A DNA stretch of 64,000 bases. It comes from CAYTMY01 sp964618075. GTDB taxonomy: Bacteria > Bacillota > Clostridia > Eubacteriales > Anaerofustaceae. Every line of letters begins with the position of its first letter. Positions within the stretch are counted from its first letter, which is position 1. Of this stretch, positions 36,134 to 44,856 are shown one piece after another. The stretch lies in the NCBI GenBank assembly GCA_964618075.1, contig CAZTZO010000007.1:1-64000 (forward strand), in the 5' to 3' direction. The notes below the pieces were generated by a model. The model made no database searches and was not told the origin of the DNA. It saw nothing but the letters and a program-made list of their open reading frames with translations. Position numbers and translations under genes: made by a program.

Positions 36134-36149
36134 TAGTTACCTTCCTTGC

Positions 36150-37367
36150 TTATGAACGGTAATCTCCGTTTATCTTTACGTAATCATATGTAAGGTCACA
36201 GCCCCACGCACCGGCTGAATATGTGCCGTTGTGCATATCCACAAGCACGGTTATCTCGTTTTCACTTAATATTTTCTTTGCCTTATCTTCGTCGAATGCC
36301 AGCGCACCGGAATTCTTGCATACGGCAATTTCTCCCGCCTTGCTCTTTAAAGCAATATCTATATTATCTATCGAAAAATCCCCTTCAGCATAACCAATGG
36401 CGCATATGGCTCTTCCCCAGTTTGCGTCGGAGCCGAATATGGCGGCTTTGAATAAGCTTGAGGATATAACGCTTTTGGAGATTTTACGTGCCGTTATTTT
36501 TGTGGGCGCATTGTTAACTTCGCAGGTTATAAGCTTCGTTGCACCTTCGCCGTCAAAGGCTATCATGCGCGACATATATAAAGTTACTTTATTCAGAGCC
36601 GCACAAAACACCTTGTAGCCGTCATCGTCTTCACTCTTCAATTCGTCATTTCCCGCTTCACCGTTTGCCAAAATCACTACGGAATCGTTCGTGGAGGTAT
36701 CTCCGTCAACACTGATTTGATTGAAGGTGTCTAAGATATCGTTTGAAAGAGACTTTTGAAGCAGCTTCGGGCTTATAGAAACGTCTGTGGTTATGAATAT
36801 GAGCATTGTAGCCATATTCGGGTTTATCATGCCGCTTCCCTTTCCGATAGAACCGATTCGGCAAGTCTTGCCTCCAAGCTCAAATTCCAGAGCTATTTCC
36901 TTTAAGACCGTATCGGTCGTCATGATAGCATGAGCCGCCTTGTCGCTTCCGTCCTTTGATAGCTTCTCAACTACAAGAGGAATACCAACCTTAAACGGCT
37001 CTATCGACAGCTCCGAGCCGATAACGCCGGTAGAAGCCACAACGATGTCCTCATTAGATAAGCCAAGATGCTCTGATAGTAAAGCGCATGTTTCTTCGGC
37101 AATATCCAGCCCGTTTGCATTGCAGGTATTTGCGTTGCCGCTGTTGCATATTATGGCTTGGGCATATCCATTTTCTATGTGCTTTTTTGTTATGTATATA
37201 GGCGCGCCCTTGACCTTGTTTTGTGTATACACTGCCGCTGCCGAACAGCTTTTATCGCTTAATATCAAAGCAAGATCCTCTTTTGAAGCGTTCTTTCTTA
37301 TACCGCAGTGAACCCCCGAAGCTTTAAATCCCTTTGGTGCGCTAACGCCTCCGTTTATCTGTTTCAT
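36150..37367 (-). CDS. argJ: Bifunctional ornithine acetyltransferase/N-acetylglutamate synthase
   Basis: Recycles the acetyl group from N-acetylornithine to glutamate and can also start the pathway from acetyl-CoA. 405 residues. The autocatalytic cleavage site is present as KGSGMINPNMATMLIF, where the threonine after MA becomes the N-terminal nucleophile of the beta chain. ASTGVIG, which forms the oxyanion region, and the C-terminal VDMHNGTYSAGAWGCDLTYDYV are intact. Its presence explains why no argE or argA is needed. In the argC-J-B-D order between argC and argB. Confidence 0.96.
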   Translation of the reverse strand: MKQINGGVSAPKGFKASGVHCGIRKNASKEDLALILSDKSCSAAAVYTQNKVKGAPIYITKKHIENGYAQAIICNSGNANTCNANGLDIAEETCALLSEHLGLSNEDIVVASTGVIGSELSIEPFKVGIPLVVEKLSKDGSDKAAHAIMTTDTVLKEIALEFELGGKTCRIGSIGKGSGMINPNMATMLIFITTDVSISPKLLQKSLSNDILDTFNQISVDGDTSTNDSVVILANGEAGNDELKSEDDDGYKVFCAALNKVTLYMSRMIAFDGEGATKLITCEVNNAPTKITARKISKSVISSSLFKAAIFGSDANWGRAICAIGYAEGDFSIDNIDIALKSKAGEIAVCKNSGALAFDEDKAKKILSENEITVLVDMHNGTYSAGAWGCDLTYDYVKINGDYRS

Positions 37368-37407
37368 TTTAATTTACTCCGTATATTAAATTTATTTAGA
37401 CCTGTAT

Positions 37408-38340
37408 TTATATAACAAGTCCCTTTGTTTCTTCAATTCCCAGCATTATATTTGCGCACTGCAGCGCCGCTCCCGAGCTTCCCTTGCCAAGGTTATCGAA
37501 AAGTGAGGTGATTAGAACCATATCTGCTTTTGAGTACACGCTTAAAGACATACAGTCCCTTCCCGCAAACGTGTTTGCCGCCATAAAGCCGTCCTCGGGC
37601 AAGGTGTTCATGGGATTAACATTTATAAGCGATTCATCCTTATAGTACTCTAAAAGGTATTCCCGAACTTGTTCGGCGCAAGATACATTTTTTAAAAGAG
37701 GCAGAAACAGAGGCACGCTCACAAGCATTCCGCAGTAATAGTCGTCAACTACCGGAGTGAATAATACGCTGTTTTCAAGCTCGCAAATCTTCTGCATTTC
37801 GTTTAAGTGCTTGTGGGAAAGAGTAAGCCCATACATTCTCGGAGAAAACATTTTTTTCGTTTTCTCGTTTTCGTACTGCTGTATCATAGTCTTTCCGCCG
37901 CCCGAATATCCCGTAAGCGAGTTGACGCTTAAAAAGGCGTCCTTCGGGATTATACCGCCCTGCACGAGAGGAGCGACTATCGAGATAAACCCGCTGGCAT
38001 GACAGCCGGGGATACTCACTCTTGATGAATTTCTTATATCTTCTCTTTTCTTTATTTCGGGAAAACCGTATACCCAAGCCTCGTTTGTGCGGTGCGCCGT
38101 GGAGGTATCGCATATTTTTGCACCCTCAGGCGCAAGCGCTGCTATCTCCTTTGATGCTATATCCGGCAGACAAAGAATTGAAAGATCCGCTTTTGCCACC
38201 ATATCCAAACGAGCGCTTATATCCTTACGATTCTCGTCCGAAAGAGAAAGAAGACTCATATCGTTGCGCTTTTTTATCCTTTCAAATATCCTAAGCCCCG
38301 TTGTTCCCGAGGCTCCGTCGACAAATATATTGAAGCTCAT
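37408..38340 (-). CDS. argC: N-acetyl-gamma-glutamyl-phosphate reductase, type 2 (short form)
   Basis: Reduces N-acetylglutamyl phosphate with NADPH. The 310 residues are shorter than the common type 1 form (about 345). They start NIFVDGASGTTGLRIFERI and carry KICDTSTAHRTNEAWVYGFPE, which fit the type 2 AGPR family. The catalytic cysteine lies in SIPGCHASGFI, and the late histidine in LSHKHLNEM. The start ATG at 38340 has AAGGAAG upstream. First gene of the arginine operon, with a palindromic operator in its leader. Confidence 0.94.
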   Translation of the reverse strand: MSFNIFVDGASGTTGLRIFERIKKRNDMSLLSLSDENRKDISARLDMVAKADLSILCLPDIASKEIAALAPEGAKICDTSTAHRTNEAWVYGFPEIKKREDIRNSSRVSIPGCHASGFISIVAPLVQGGIIPKDAFLSVNSLTGYSGGGKTMIQQYENEKTKKMFSPRMYGLTLSHKHLNEMQKICELENSVLFTPVVDDYYCGMLVSVPLFLPLLKNVSCAEQVREYLLEYYKDESLINVNPMNTLPEDGFMAANTFAGRDCMSLSVYSKADMVLITSLFDNLGKGSSGAALQCANIMLGIEETKGLVI

Positions 38341-38368
38341 GTTTCCGGCTTCCTTTCTTTTATTATGC

Positions 38369-38506
38369 ATGTATAAATATACATCTCTTATGCAGCTTGG
38401 ATACGTCTCACAGTTTAGTCTTGTAAAGCAATAAATGGCTTTTTTACGAGATTTATCACTTTATGTATGTCTTATACATATTAATGCATTTATATAAAGA
38501 AGTCAA
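38369..38506 (-). promoter_or_regulatory. argC operon promoter with two candidate ArgR boxes
   Basis: On the minus strand TTGACT (38506-38501), 17 bases, and TAATAT (38483-38478) form a good promoter; the leader is about 130 bases. A palindrome ATGTAT-gtctt-ATACAT (38463-38479) overlaps the -10 and start site. A second, ATGTATAAATATACAT (38369-38384), lies 29 bases before the start codon. Both resemble the elements in front of argG, so repression by an arginine repressor is likely (inference). Confidence 0.68.
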
Positions 38507-38664
38507 CAATTGTATAAATATTAATACGAAATTAACCAACATTAGGCTATTATGCCCTTTAAAACATGCTCATTTCTATTTTGTTTGTCTTTAAAAAAAA
38601 GTTATTTGCTTTATTATCAGGCAGTCATATAACTGTATTCACTTAAATCTTAATATATTATTAA

Positions 38665-38693
38665 TTGTAATAAGCAGGTATTTCTGCTATAAT
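38665..38693 (+). promoter_or_regulatory. Promoter of the 168-aa membrane protein gene
   Basis: TTGTAA (38665-38670), 17 bases, TATAAT (38688-38693). The ATG at 38709 would be only about eight bases from the transcription start, and no Shine-Dalgarno sequence fits in between. Confidence 0.65.
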
Positions 38694-38708
38694 GAAAAAA
38701 ATATCGAA

Positions 38709-39215
38709 ATGGTAGAAAAAATGGCGAAATCACGCAAAAAAATAAAACTGAAAAGTCCTAAAAAGCTGTTCGGCTTTTTTATTGTTTTACTTATTATAAT
38801 AGCATTGATTTTCGGAGGCGTTAAGCTTTTTAACGTCCTGTTTGTAGACTCCGTTATAAAGGATATCCAGACTCTTGAGAACCAGAAAGTCACGCTTATC
38901 GACAAGCAAATAAAACAGTATATGGGAGAGAACGAAACAAACGCAACTACGCTTTCTGCCGAAAACATCGTCACCTACAGGGTCATTTACAGATACCAGC
39001 TGCAAAACGGCACCATTAAAAACTACCCGGTCGACACGGGGCTCACCATAGAAGTCAGCGATACGGCGTATGCGACTGTCGTAAAGAACACCATAGTCAT
39101 TCCGACCGGCATATCTCAGAAGCAGGAGCTTAAGGTTACCGTCAAATACAAAAAAATAGACGACGTTGTCTACACTTATACAGTAGAGCCTATGACTGCG
39201 CCGGCAGCATCTTAG
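38709..39215 (+). CDS. Single-pass membrane protein of unknown function
   Basis: 168 residues: a very basic N-terminus (KSRKKIKLKSPKK), one membrane helix (LFGFFIVLLIIIALIFGGV), then an extracellular part with a predicted coil (ENQKVTLIDKQIKQY) and a beta-rich domain (NIVTYRVIYRYQLQNGTI; GLTIEVSDTAYATVVKNT). By the positive-inside rule the C-terminal domain is outside. I do not recognise a family. An in-frame ATG four codons downstream is an alternative start. The stop TAG is backed up by TAA one codon on. It stands alone between its own promoter and a terminator. Confidence 0.7.
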   Translation: MVEKMAKSRKKIKLKSPKKLFGFFIVLLIIIALIFGGVKLFNVLFVDSVIKDIQTLENQKVTLIDKQIKQYMGENETNATTLSAENIVTYRVIYRYQLQNGTIKNYPVDTGLTIEVSDTAYATVVKNTIVIPTGISQKQELKVTVKYKKIDDVVYTYTVEPMTAPAAS

Positions 39216-39224
39216 TAAAAAAAT

Positions 39225-39256
39225 AAAAGCGCCTTGTAAGAAAAAAGGCGCTTTTT
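39225..39256. terminator. Bidirectional terminator
   Basis: The perfect 11-bp stem AAAAGCGCCTT (39225-39235) and AAGGCGCTTTT (39245-39255) lies between convergent genes. Confidence 0.9.
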
Positions 39257-39262
39257 ATGTAC

Positions 39263-39649
39263 TTATTTTTTAAACTGTTCCTTTGCTTCATTGATGGCGT
39301 TTCCGGCAATATCCTTTAAGCCTGCCGCTTTGTCTGAAATGTTTTCAGCCGTCTGCTGTGCTTCGCTCTTTACGTCCGCAAACTTATCGGCTGCCGCTTC
39401 ATACGTTTTTTCAACGCTCTCCCTTGCTTCGGCAAGCTTTTCACTCGCTATATCCTTTGTTCTGTCAAAGGTTTCGGTTGCGTCTTCCTTGCCCTTATTT
39501 ACCTTGTCCTCAAGCTTGTCGTATGTCTCGCTGATCTTGTCGCACGCATCGTCAAACACGTCGGATGCCTTTTCCTTGATGTTGTCTACGGCATCGGAAG
39601 CCTTATCAATAAAATCTCCCACTTTGTCTTTCAATTCTTCTTTATCCAT
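39263..39649 (-). CDS. Late-embryogenesis-abundant-like amphipathic helical protein
   Basis: 128 residues made almost wholly of charged alanine-rich amphipathic helix (DKVGDFIDKASDAVDNIKEK, ESVEKTYEAAADKFADVKSE). It has no cysteine and no hydrophobic core. The loose 11-residue periodicity resembles group 3 LEA and YtxH-type stress proteins that protect against drying or bind membranes. The start at the second of two adjacent ATGs (39649) gives a five-base spacing to GGAG. The role is inferred from composition only. Confidence 0.75.
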   Translation of the reverse strand: MDKEELKDKVGDFIDKASDAVDNIKEKASDVFDDACDKISETYDKLEDKVNKGKEDATETFDRTKDIASEKLAEARESVEKTYEAAADKFADVKSEAQQTAENISDKAAGLKDIAGNAINEAKEQFKK

Positions 39650-39755
39650 CATAGCTCCTTTTAAAGAAATTATATTTGTCTTTGCTTAAAGTATACCATA
39701 AATTAAATGCTTTTTTTAAATTTTCATATTATTATTTGATTAATCACACCTACTC

Positions 39756-40748
39756 TTAATACATGATAAGCTCTATAAGCTCGTCGTTTGTTAAATTCGC
39801 TATATAATCCCCTGCGTTTATATTTAAAAGGCGCTCTTTTATGTCCTTTTGATTAAACGGCACGTTTGAGAGGATACCTTCAAGCTGACGGATACTATCG
39901 TTTTCAAAGAAATCTCCGCAAAAGGAAATACCTTCTATTCTGTTATTTTTTACATTAAAGCCTGCTTCTATAATGCCCGCAGTAAACTTCTTTCTTTTAA
40001 CGACACCAAACGGGGCTTTTTGCGACAGGTTATACTCGTTTGTGGAAAACTTTTCTTTCACCATTGTGTTAATATTGTCAGTGTCTTTTTTATCAAGAGT
40101 ATATTCACCGTACTCTTTGCCTCTAAAATAAGTTTTTATCAATTCGTCACGTAAGGCGAACGTATCAAAACCCGAAGGCAGCAAGCTTTTCAAATTCAAC
40201 ACCCTTGAACGAACCGAGTCTATGGCTTTAGACGATATTTTCATTTCGCTTACATTAAGGACATTGAGCATTGCCGTAACATCAACATCCACCATAAGCG
40301 TGCCGTGATGCAAAAGCTTGTTTTTATATGCCGTTTGTGCATTGCCGCTTATCTTTTTGTTGTCAACCAAAATGTCGTTACGTCCGGAAAGCTCGCTTTT
40401 TACTCCAAGCCGTAAAAGAGTTGTAATGATAGGAGCGGTATATGGGGCAAAATCTATTTTCATGCCGGCGCCGTTTTCTTTATTTAAAACAAAGGAATAA
40501 TTAAGGTTTCCCTTATCGTGATATACAGCTCCTCCGCCTGATAATCTTCTTGCGATATAAATATTATTCTCACGCGCATACTTCATGTTTACCTCGGAAT
40601 ATGCGTTCTGATGAGAGCCAATTATTACGCTGGGAGAGTTTATGTAAAAGAAACAATAATCGTCCTTGAATTCATCGTTTTTCAGAAGGTATTCCTCAAG
40701 CGCCATATTGTAAAACGGAATGTCATAGTTTGTTTTGATATATTTCAT
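39756..40748 (-). CDS. lplA: Lipoate-protein ligase A
   Basis: Attaches lipoate to the lipoyl domains of 2-oxoacid dehydrogenases or GcvH through lipoyl-AMP. 330 residues. The start YIKTNYDIPFYNMALEEYLL, the ligand-binding RRLSGGGAVYHDKGNLNYSF, the catalytic lysine region DNKKISGNAQ and HHGTLMVDVD are all clear. The C-terminal accessory domain (PFGVVKRKKFTAGIIEAGF) is present, so it is the full single-chain type. The ATG at 40748 lies directly downstream of a promoter -10 box with no Shine-Dalgarno sequence. No lipoate-dependent complex is nearby. Confidence 0.93.
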   Translation of the reverse strand: MKYIKTNYDIPFYNMALEEYLLKNDEFKDDYCFFYINSPSVIIGSHQNAYSEVNMKYARENNIYIARRLSGGGAVYHDKGNLNYSFVLNKENGAGMKIDFAPYTAPIITTLLRLGVKSELSGRNDILVDNKKISGNAQTAYKNKLLHHGTLMVDVDVTAMLNVLNVSEMKISSKAIDSVRSRVLNLKSLLPSGFDTFALRDELIKTYFRGKEYGEYTLDKKDTDNINTMVKEKFSTNEYNLSQKAPFGVVKRKKFTAGIIEAGFNVKNNRIEGISFCGDFFENDSIRQLEGILSNVPFNQKDIKERLLNINAGDYIANLTNDELIELIMY

Positions 40749-40784
40749 GCGTTGAATTGTATATGAAAAAGACCTCTTCGTCAA
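40749..40784 (-). promoter_or_regulatory. Promoter abutting the lplA start codon
   Basis: On the minus strand TTGACG (40784-40779), 17 bases and TACAAT (40761-40756) are followed by seven bases and the ATG at 40748. The predicted transcription start falls on or one base before the ATG, so translation should be leaderless. Confidence 0.68.
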
Positions 40785-40847
40785 ATAAAATATATAAGAA
40801 GTATATAAAAAGCAGTTTGTCTTTTTTATTAAAAAATAATATTTGTT

Positions 40848-42974
40848 TTATTCCTTTGAGACGAAATCGGTTTTTTCATTTTTGAGCTTGTCAGTCCATT
40901 CCTCAGGCGTTATAGCCTTTGAGAACAGATATCCCTGATAGTGTGTGCAGCCGACCTCACTGAGCATTTTCACCTGCTCTTCGTTTTCTACATATTCGGC
41001 AACTACCATTACGCCAAAAGTATCAGACAGCTGCGTAATGGTTTTGATGATATCGTAGCTCCTCGGATTGTCCGTCATAGTCGTAATAAGCTCTCCGTCC
41101 AGCTTGACCTGACCGAAATGATTGTCCTTAAGGTACGTCAAAGAGGTGTGCCCCATTGAAAAGTCGTCTATTGCAAGTGAATAACCCATATCTCTTATCT
41201 TTTGCAAGATGTCAAAGGTATCGGAATTGATCTGTATGGCGGTTTGCTCGGTCACCTCCAGACAAAACTCATTTTTCCCTACTTCATTGTTTTCGCTCAA
41301 TTCCTTCAACAGCTCTAAATATTGCGGCGTCTGAAGGGTCAAAGCGGAGATGTTTACGCTTATCTCTGCGTTAAAGCCCGTTTTATTTCGAATTGTCTTT
41401 ACGTCGTTTACAGCGTGCTTTAAAATATACGACTCAAGCTCTGTTAATATATTTGTCTCGCGGGCAAGCTGTATCACAAGCGGAGGATAAAGCATTCCGA
41501 AAATAGGATGCTCCCAGCGAAGCAGCGCTTCCGCACCGAAGCATTTATAATTACTGTCATACTGCGGCTGATAATACAATACTATACTGTTTTCAGAAAG
41601 CGCGTATTTTAAGTCCGATGCAAGAGAACGTGCCAGAGCGCCCAATCGAGAGTTAAGCTCTGTTAAGCAGATGGGCTCAAGCGTCATTTCGCTTTCTGTT
41701 TTAAGGCGTACCAGCTCGTCTATTTGCTTTTTGTTTTCCTCATCGCAGCGTCTGTCATACATCTTTATAAATGGGCGATAAATAAGGCATCCTATGACAA
41801 TGTTAAATAGCTGCAGTGCGCTTCCCGCAAGAGAGCCTGTAGCCATATATCCGCTTAGAAGCACGGGAGCCGTCCAGTTGACAAGCGCACAGGTATACGG
41901 AACTAACCCAAGGCGCATTGAAAAATATGTCGTTAAAAAACATACCAAAGGCGTAATAAGAAAAGGTATTATCAGCGCATAGTTGAAAATTACGGGATAA
42001 CCGAATATCATCAGCTCATTTATGTTAAAGAGCATCGGTAAGGCTGCCAGCTTTGAAATTCGCCTGTTACGCTTTCTTTTACTGAAGAGTATGACAGAAA
42101 GAAGCAGGCAGATAGCCGTTCCGCAGCCGCCCATAAGCACGAATACATCAAAAAATTGCTTCGTAAAAATTTCCGTCGGACTTTTGCCTGCTGCGATGAG
42201 CCCGATATTTATATTGATAGCCGGTGTAAAAATCTTTACCATTACTGACTCAAGCACATCGCTGCCGTGTATACCGAAAAACCACAACAGGCTCGAAACA
42301 AAAACCATCAAAATACCAGAAACGAACGATCGTCCCAATGGGATAAACATGGCGTTTGCAGCGTCTACAAACAATTCGAACACGCTGTTTTCGCCGAATA
42401 TTGTTAAAATAACGCTGTCCGCAAGCGCAAACACAGCCACTACCACAGCGCAGGGTATAATCATAGATACCGTTTGGTTAAACTCAACATCGGCGCCGTC
42501 CATATAACCGTGCTTTTTATGTTGTGTAAACGCGGAAATTTTAATAAGCATTTTAGTGGCGATAAGCGATGAAATGATTGCAAGGAAAACTCCCTTTACC
42601 CCTAACGCGTCCCACGTCACATTGTCAATGCGAACGCCGCTTAATATAGAAAAGCATATAAGAGATGTAATAGGAGATATAAGCGATGAGCGATTATTGT
42701 TTTCCCCTCTGGAATAACAAAAGCTGATTGCTACAGTCAGGTATACAGCCATCATACCGAATGTGGCGTTGTAAATTACCGTAAAGAAGGATAACAGCTT
42801 ACCCGATAATGCCGTTGTTATAAACTGCTGATACTGCGTAATAGGGAAATACAGAAATACAAGCGCAACAGAGCCAATAAGAAGTACCGGAATAATCATT
42901 ATAAGACCGCTTTTAATAGCATTGACAGAGGGGGCGTTTTCGATTTTTTCCATTATCTGTCCCGATTTTTTCAT
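40848..42974 (-). CDS. PTS EIIC-like membrane domain fused to EAL phosphodiesterase
   Basis: 708 residues. The first 420 or so form a PTS sugar permease (EIIC, lactose/cellobiose type) with about ten membrane helices. PMLFNINELMIFGYPVIFN carries the NINE-like sugar-site loop of that family. Residues about 455-700 form an EAL domain with all key positions: AEALLRWEHP, VNISAL, LEVTEQTA, IDDFSMGHTSL, VKLDGEL, VAEYVE and HYQGYLFSK. No EIIA or EIIB domain is attached or encoded nearby, so the EIIC part is more likely a sugar sensor that controls c-di-GMP breakdown than a transporter (inference). AAGGA lies six bases before the ATG. Confidence 0.9.
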   Translation of the reverse strand: MKKSGQIMEKIENAPSVNAIKSGLIMIIPVLLIGSVALVFLYFPITQYQQFITTALSGKLLSFFTVIYNATFGMMAVYLTVAISFCYSRGENNNRSSLISPITSLICFSILSGVRIDNVTWDALGVKGVFLAIISSLIATKMLIKISAFTQHKKHGYMDGADVEFNQTVSMIIPCAVVVAVFALADSVILTIFGENSVFELFVDAANAMFIPLGRSFVSGILMVFVSSLLWFFGIHGSDVLESVMVKIFTPAININIGLIAAGKSPTEIFTKQFFDVFVLMGGCGTAICLLLSVILFSKRKRNRRISKLAALPMLFNINELMIFGYPVIFNYALIIPFLITPLVCFLTTYFSMRLGLVPYTCALVNWTAPVLLSGYMATGSLAGSALQLFNIVIGCLIYRPFIKMYDRRCDEENKKQIDELVRLKTESEMTLEPICLTELNSRLGALARSLASDLKYALSENSIVLYYQPQYDSNYKCFGAEALLRWEHPIFGMLYPPLVIQLARETNILTELESYILKHAVNDVKTIRNKTGFNAEISVNISALTLQTPQYLELLKELSENNEVGKNEFCLEVTEQTAIQINSDTFDILQKIRDMGYSLAIDDFSMGHTSLTYLKDNHFGQVKLDGELITTMTDNPRSYDIIKTITQLSDTFGVMVVAEYVENEEQVKMLSEVGCTHYQGYLFSKAITPEEWTDKLKNEKTDFVSKE

Positions 42975-43374
42975 GTTGATTCCTTACCTGACGCTTAAAA
43001 TGAAAACTGCGATTTATTTTTATATAAAATAATACTTAAAACAATTATTTACTAAAAGTTAAGTATACCAAAAAAATCATAAAAATACAAGTTTATGCCA
43101 TCGTAGTAAAAGAAAGCATGAAATAAACCACACGCAAATGTTTAAATACGGATTATTATTCGTGGGAGTACTGTAGTAACGCTACAAAACAGTTACTGAC
43201 AATGTGCATATTTCTATAGAAGCAGACCGCTATATACTTACACATAATACATGTAATATGAATTAATATTTACATTTTCAAATAATGTATGATATATTAG
43301 TATTATTAAATATACTACTCTGTTATCAACAAAAACAACTGTAGACAAAACCAAATTATCAGGAGGCACTTTTT
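42975..43374. other. Intergenic region between the EIIC-EAL and DUF4177 genes
   Basis: About 400 AT-rich bases that must hold the two divergent promoters. I see no open frame with a ribosome site, no riboswitch consensus such as a c-di-GMP aptamer, and no tRNA. A GTAACGCTAC/GTTAC inverted motif near 43173-43196 is the only local symmetry. Confidence 0.5.
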
Positions 43375-43659
43375 ATGGGATTGATGGACAAGGTCAATGA
43401 TTTTGCAGACAAGGCTAAAACGGAATCATCGTACTCAGCAGCATCGGGAGGCTCGCTTCAATACGTTGTACTACAGGTCACATTAAAGGAAAAATTTTTA
43501 GGAACAGGCTCCGGAAATTTAACGGAATTAGAGACAGTTATCAATAATCAGGCCGCCAAGGGCTACAGGCTTCATACGATATCCACCGCGAACGGTGCAA
43601 GCAAGGGCTTAGCCGGAGGAGATCGTATTCAGGCAACACTGATATTTGAAAAGATATAA
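43375..43659 (+). CDS. DUF4177 domain protein
   Basis: 94 residues. After a short polar leader (DKVNDFADKAKTESSYSAAS), the DUF4177 domain reads YVVLQVTLKEKFLG, LETVINNQAAKGYRLHTIST and RIQATLIFEKI, giving a small beta-alpha-beta protein. The family is widespread and of unknown function; the 'E.LN..G..GWELV' type helix is recognisable. AGGAGG precedes the ATG. Single-gene unit with a hairpin downstream. Confidence 0.85.
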   Translation: MGLMDKVNDFADKAKTESSYSAASGGSLQYVVLQVTLKEKFLGTGSGNLTELETVINNQAAKGYRLHTISTANGASKGLAGGDRIQATLIFEKI

Positions 43660-43980
43660 ATATGAAGACAATAATACATAAAGACAGAACCGATTTAAAA
43701 CAAAAGCGGTTTTATCTTTATGTAAGTAAATATTTTTTATTTCGGCGTAAGGGAATGGGTTAATATTAACTATTTCCAAACACGCCCTTTAAGAAGCAAT
43801 AATTGAGTTTGACTTAAATTCTCCTAAAGAGTATAATCAAATTATTAGATTGATCGTAAAATTATTCAGATATTTTTATCTGAAATTATAATCAAAATAA
43901 GCATTTTAAATATATATAATTAAGAATAAAACAAAAACGAGCTTAAAAATCAGTCAGGAGCTTTTTCAGGAGGCAGAATA
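43660..43980. other. Intergenic region with weak terminator hairpin
   Basis: Near 43678-43722 AAAGACAGAACCG can pair with CGGTTTTATCTTT and is followed by a T-poor tail, so it is a weak terminator for the DUF4177 gene. The rest is AT-rich and contains the promoter of the following sensor gene. No small gene is seen. Confidence 0.5.
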
Positions 43981-44787
43981 ATGAAAAAAGTCATTTCGGT
44001 AATTTTGGTTTCTGCGGTTATATTTTATACATCTTCTGCTTGCTTTGCAGACGATACACAAACAAAAAGCGAAGAGGCAACAATACTTTTAAGCTCAGAA
44101 GAATCGGAGTATGTCAATAGCCATAAGGACCACCCACTTACTGTCGCTATCTCCGAGGACATGGCGCCCGTGGAATACCTTGATGAAAAGACAGGGGAAT
44201 ACACAGGTTTTATCGTTGAATTGTATGAGCTGATTGCCCAAAAGACCGGACTAAGCTTTACATATATTTCGCGCGGCAATTCCGAAACGACCAGAAATCA
44301 AATTGCCAACGGCGAAGTACAGTTTGTCAGCTCCCTATCAAACCGAAAGGTGGTTACTGATGAACTAAATGTGACTGCAAGTACCCCTATTTACTCCAAC
44401 ACAGTATCGCTTGTCAGCAAAAATACATGGACAGGCGAAGGCAATCCGGACTCTGTTGTGGCAGTTAAAGCCGGATATCCCGTTTTTGCGGAAATTGCCA
44501 AAAGCCTCGGATATACATCAATAGTTGAATACGATACCTTTGAGGATTGCGTACAAGCTGTCAATAACGACAAAGCGGACATTACACTTATATCCACTAC
44601 TGGTGAAAACGTCCTGCTTGGTCACGCTTACTATGCAAATCTTACCTCAATACTCTTAACTCAGACCTCGGGAGATTATTCTATCGGGGTAGCAAATAAT
44701 GAGGACTGCGAAATACTTCTTTCCATTATCAATAAAGCTTTGGCAGACATTTCACCGGATTGGATCAGCCAAATGCGCCTGCAATAG
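43981..44787 (+). CDS. Periplasmic-binding sensor half (SBP_bac_3) of a kinase cut by an in-frame TAG
   Basis: 268 residues: signal peptide (cut after about residue 23, ACFA), then an amino-acid-type solute-binding domain (HPLTVAISEDMAPVEYLDEK, GFIVELYELIAQKTGL, YDTFEDCVQAVNNDKADITL). The domain ends at WISQMRLQ followed by TAG (44785-44787). The same frame continues without a break through VQPKKTLKDTIYENGKF into the membrane helix of the histidine kinase downstream, the usual linkage in one-piece solute-binding-domain kinases. As it stands a free exported binding protein would be made. Strong AGGAGG before the ATG. Confidence 0.85.
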   Translation: MKKVISVILVSAVIFYTSSACFADDTQTKSEEATILLSSEESEYVNSHKDHPLTVAISEDMAPVEYLDEKTGEYTGFIVELYELIAQKTGLSFTYISRGNSETTRNQIANGEVQFVSSLSNRKVVTDELNVTASTPIYSNTVSLVSKNTWTGEGNPDSVVAVKAGYPVFAEIAKSLGYTSIVEYDTFEDCVQAVNNDKADITLISTTGENVLLGHAYYANLTSILLTQTSGDYSIGVANNEDCEILLSIINKALADISPDWISQMRLQ

Positions 44788-44856
44788 GTTCTTAAGGTAC
44801 AGCCGAAAAAAACCTTAAAGGATACAATTTATGAAAACGGAAAATTTCTTTTTTCA

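Noticed and set aside
42975..43374. c-di-GMP riboswitch upstream of the EIIC-EAL gene
   Set aside because: The conserved aptamer blocks were not found on either strand here or upstream of the EAL gene at 33873.
44785..44787. Amber codon reassignment or pyrrolysine insertion
   Set aside because: TAG is the normal stop of other genes in the window (39213-39215, 46180-46182), and no downstream insertion element was seen.
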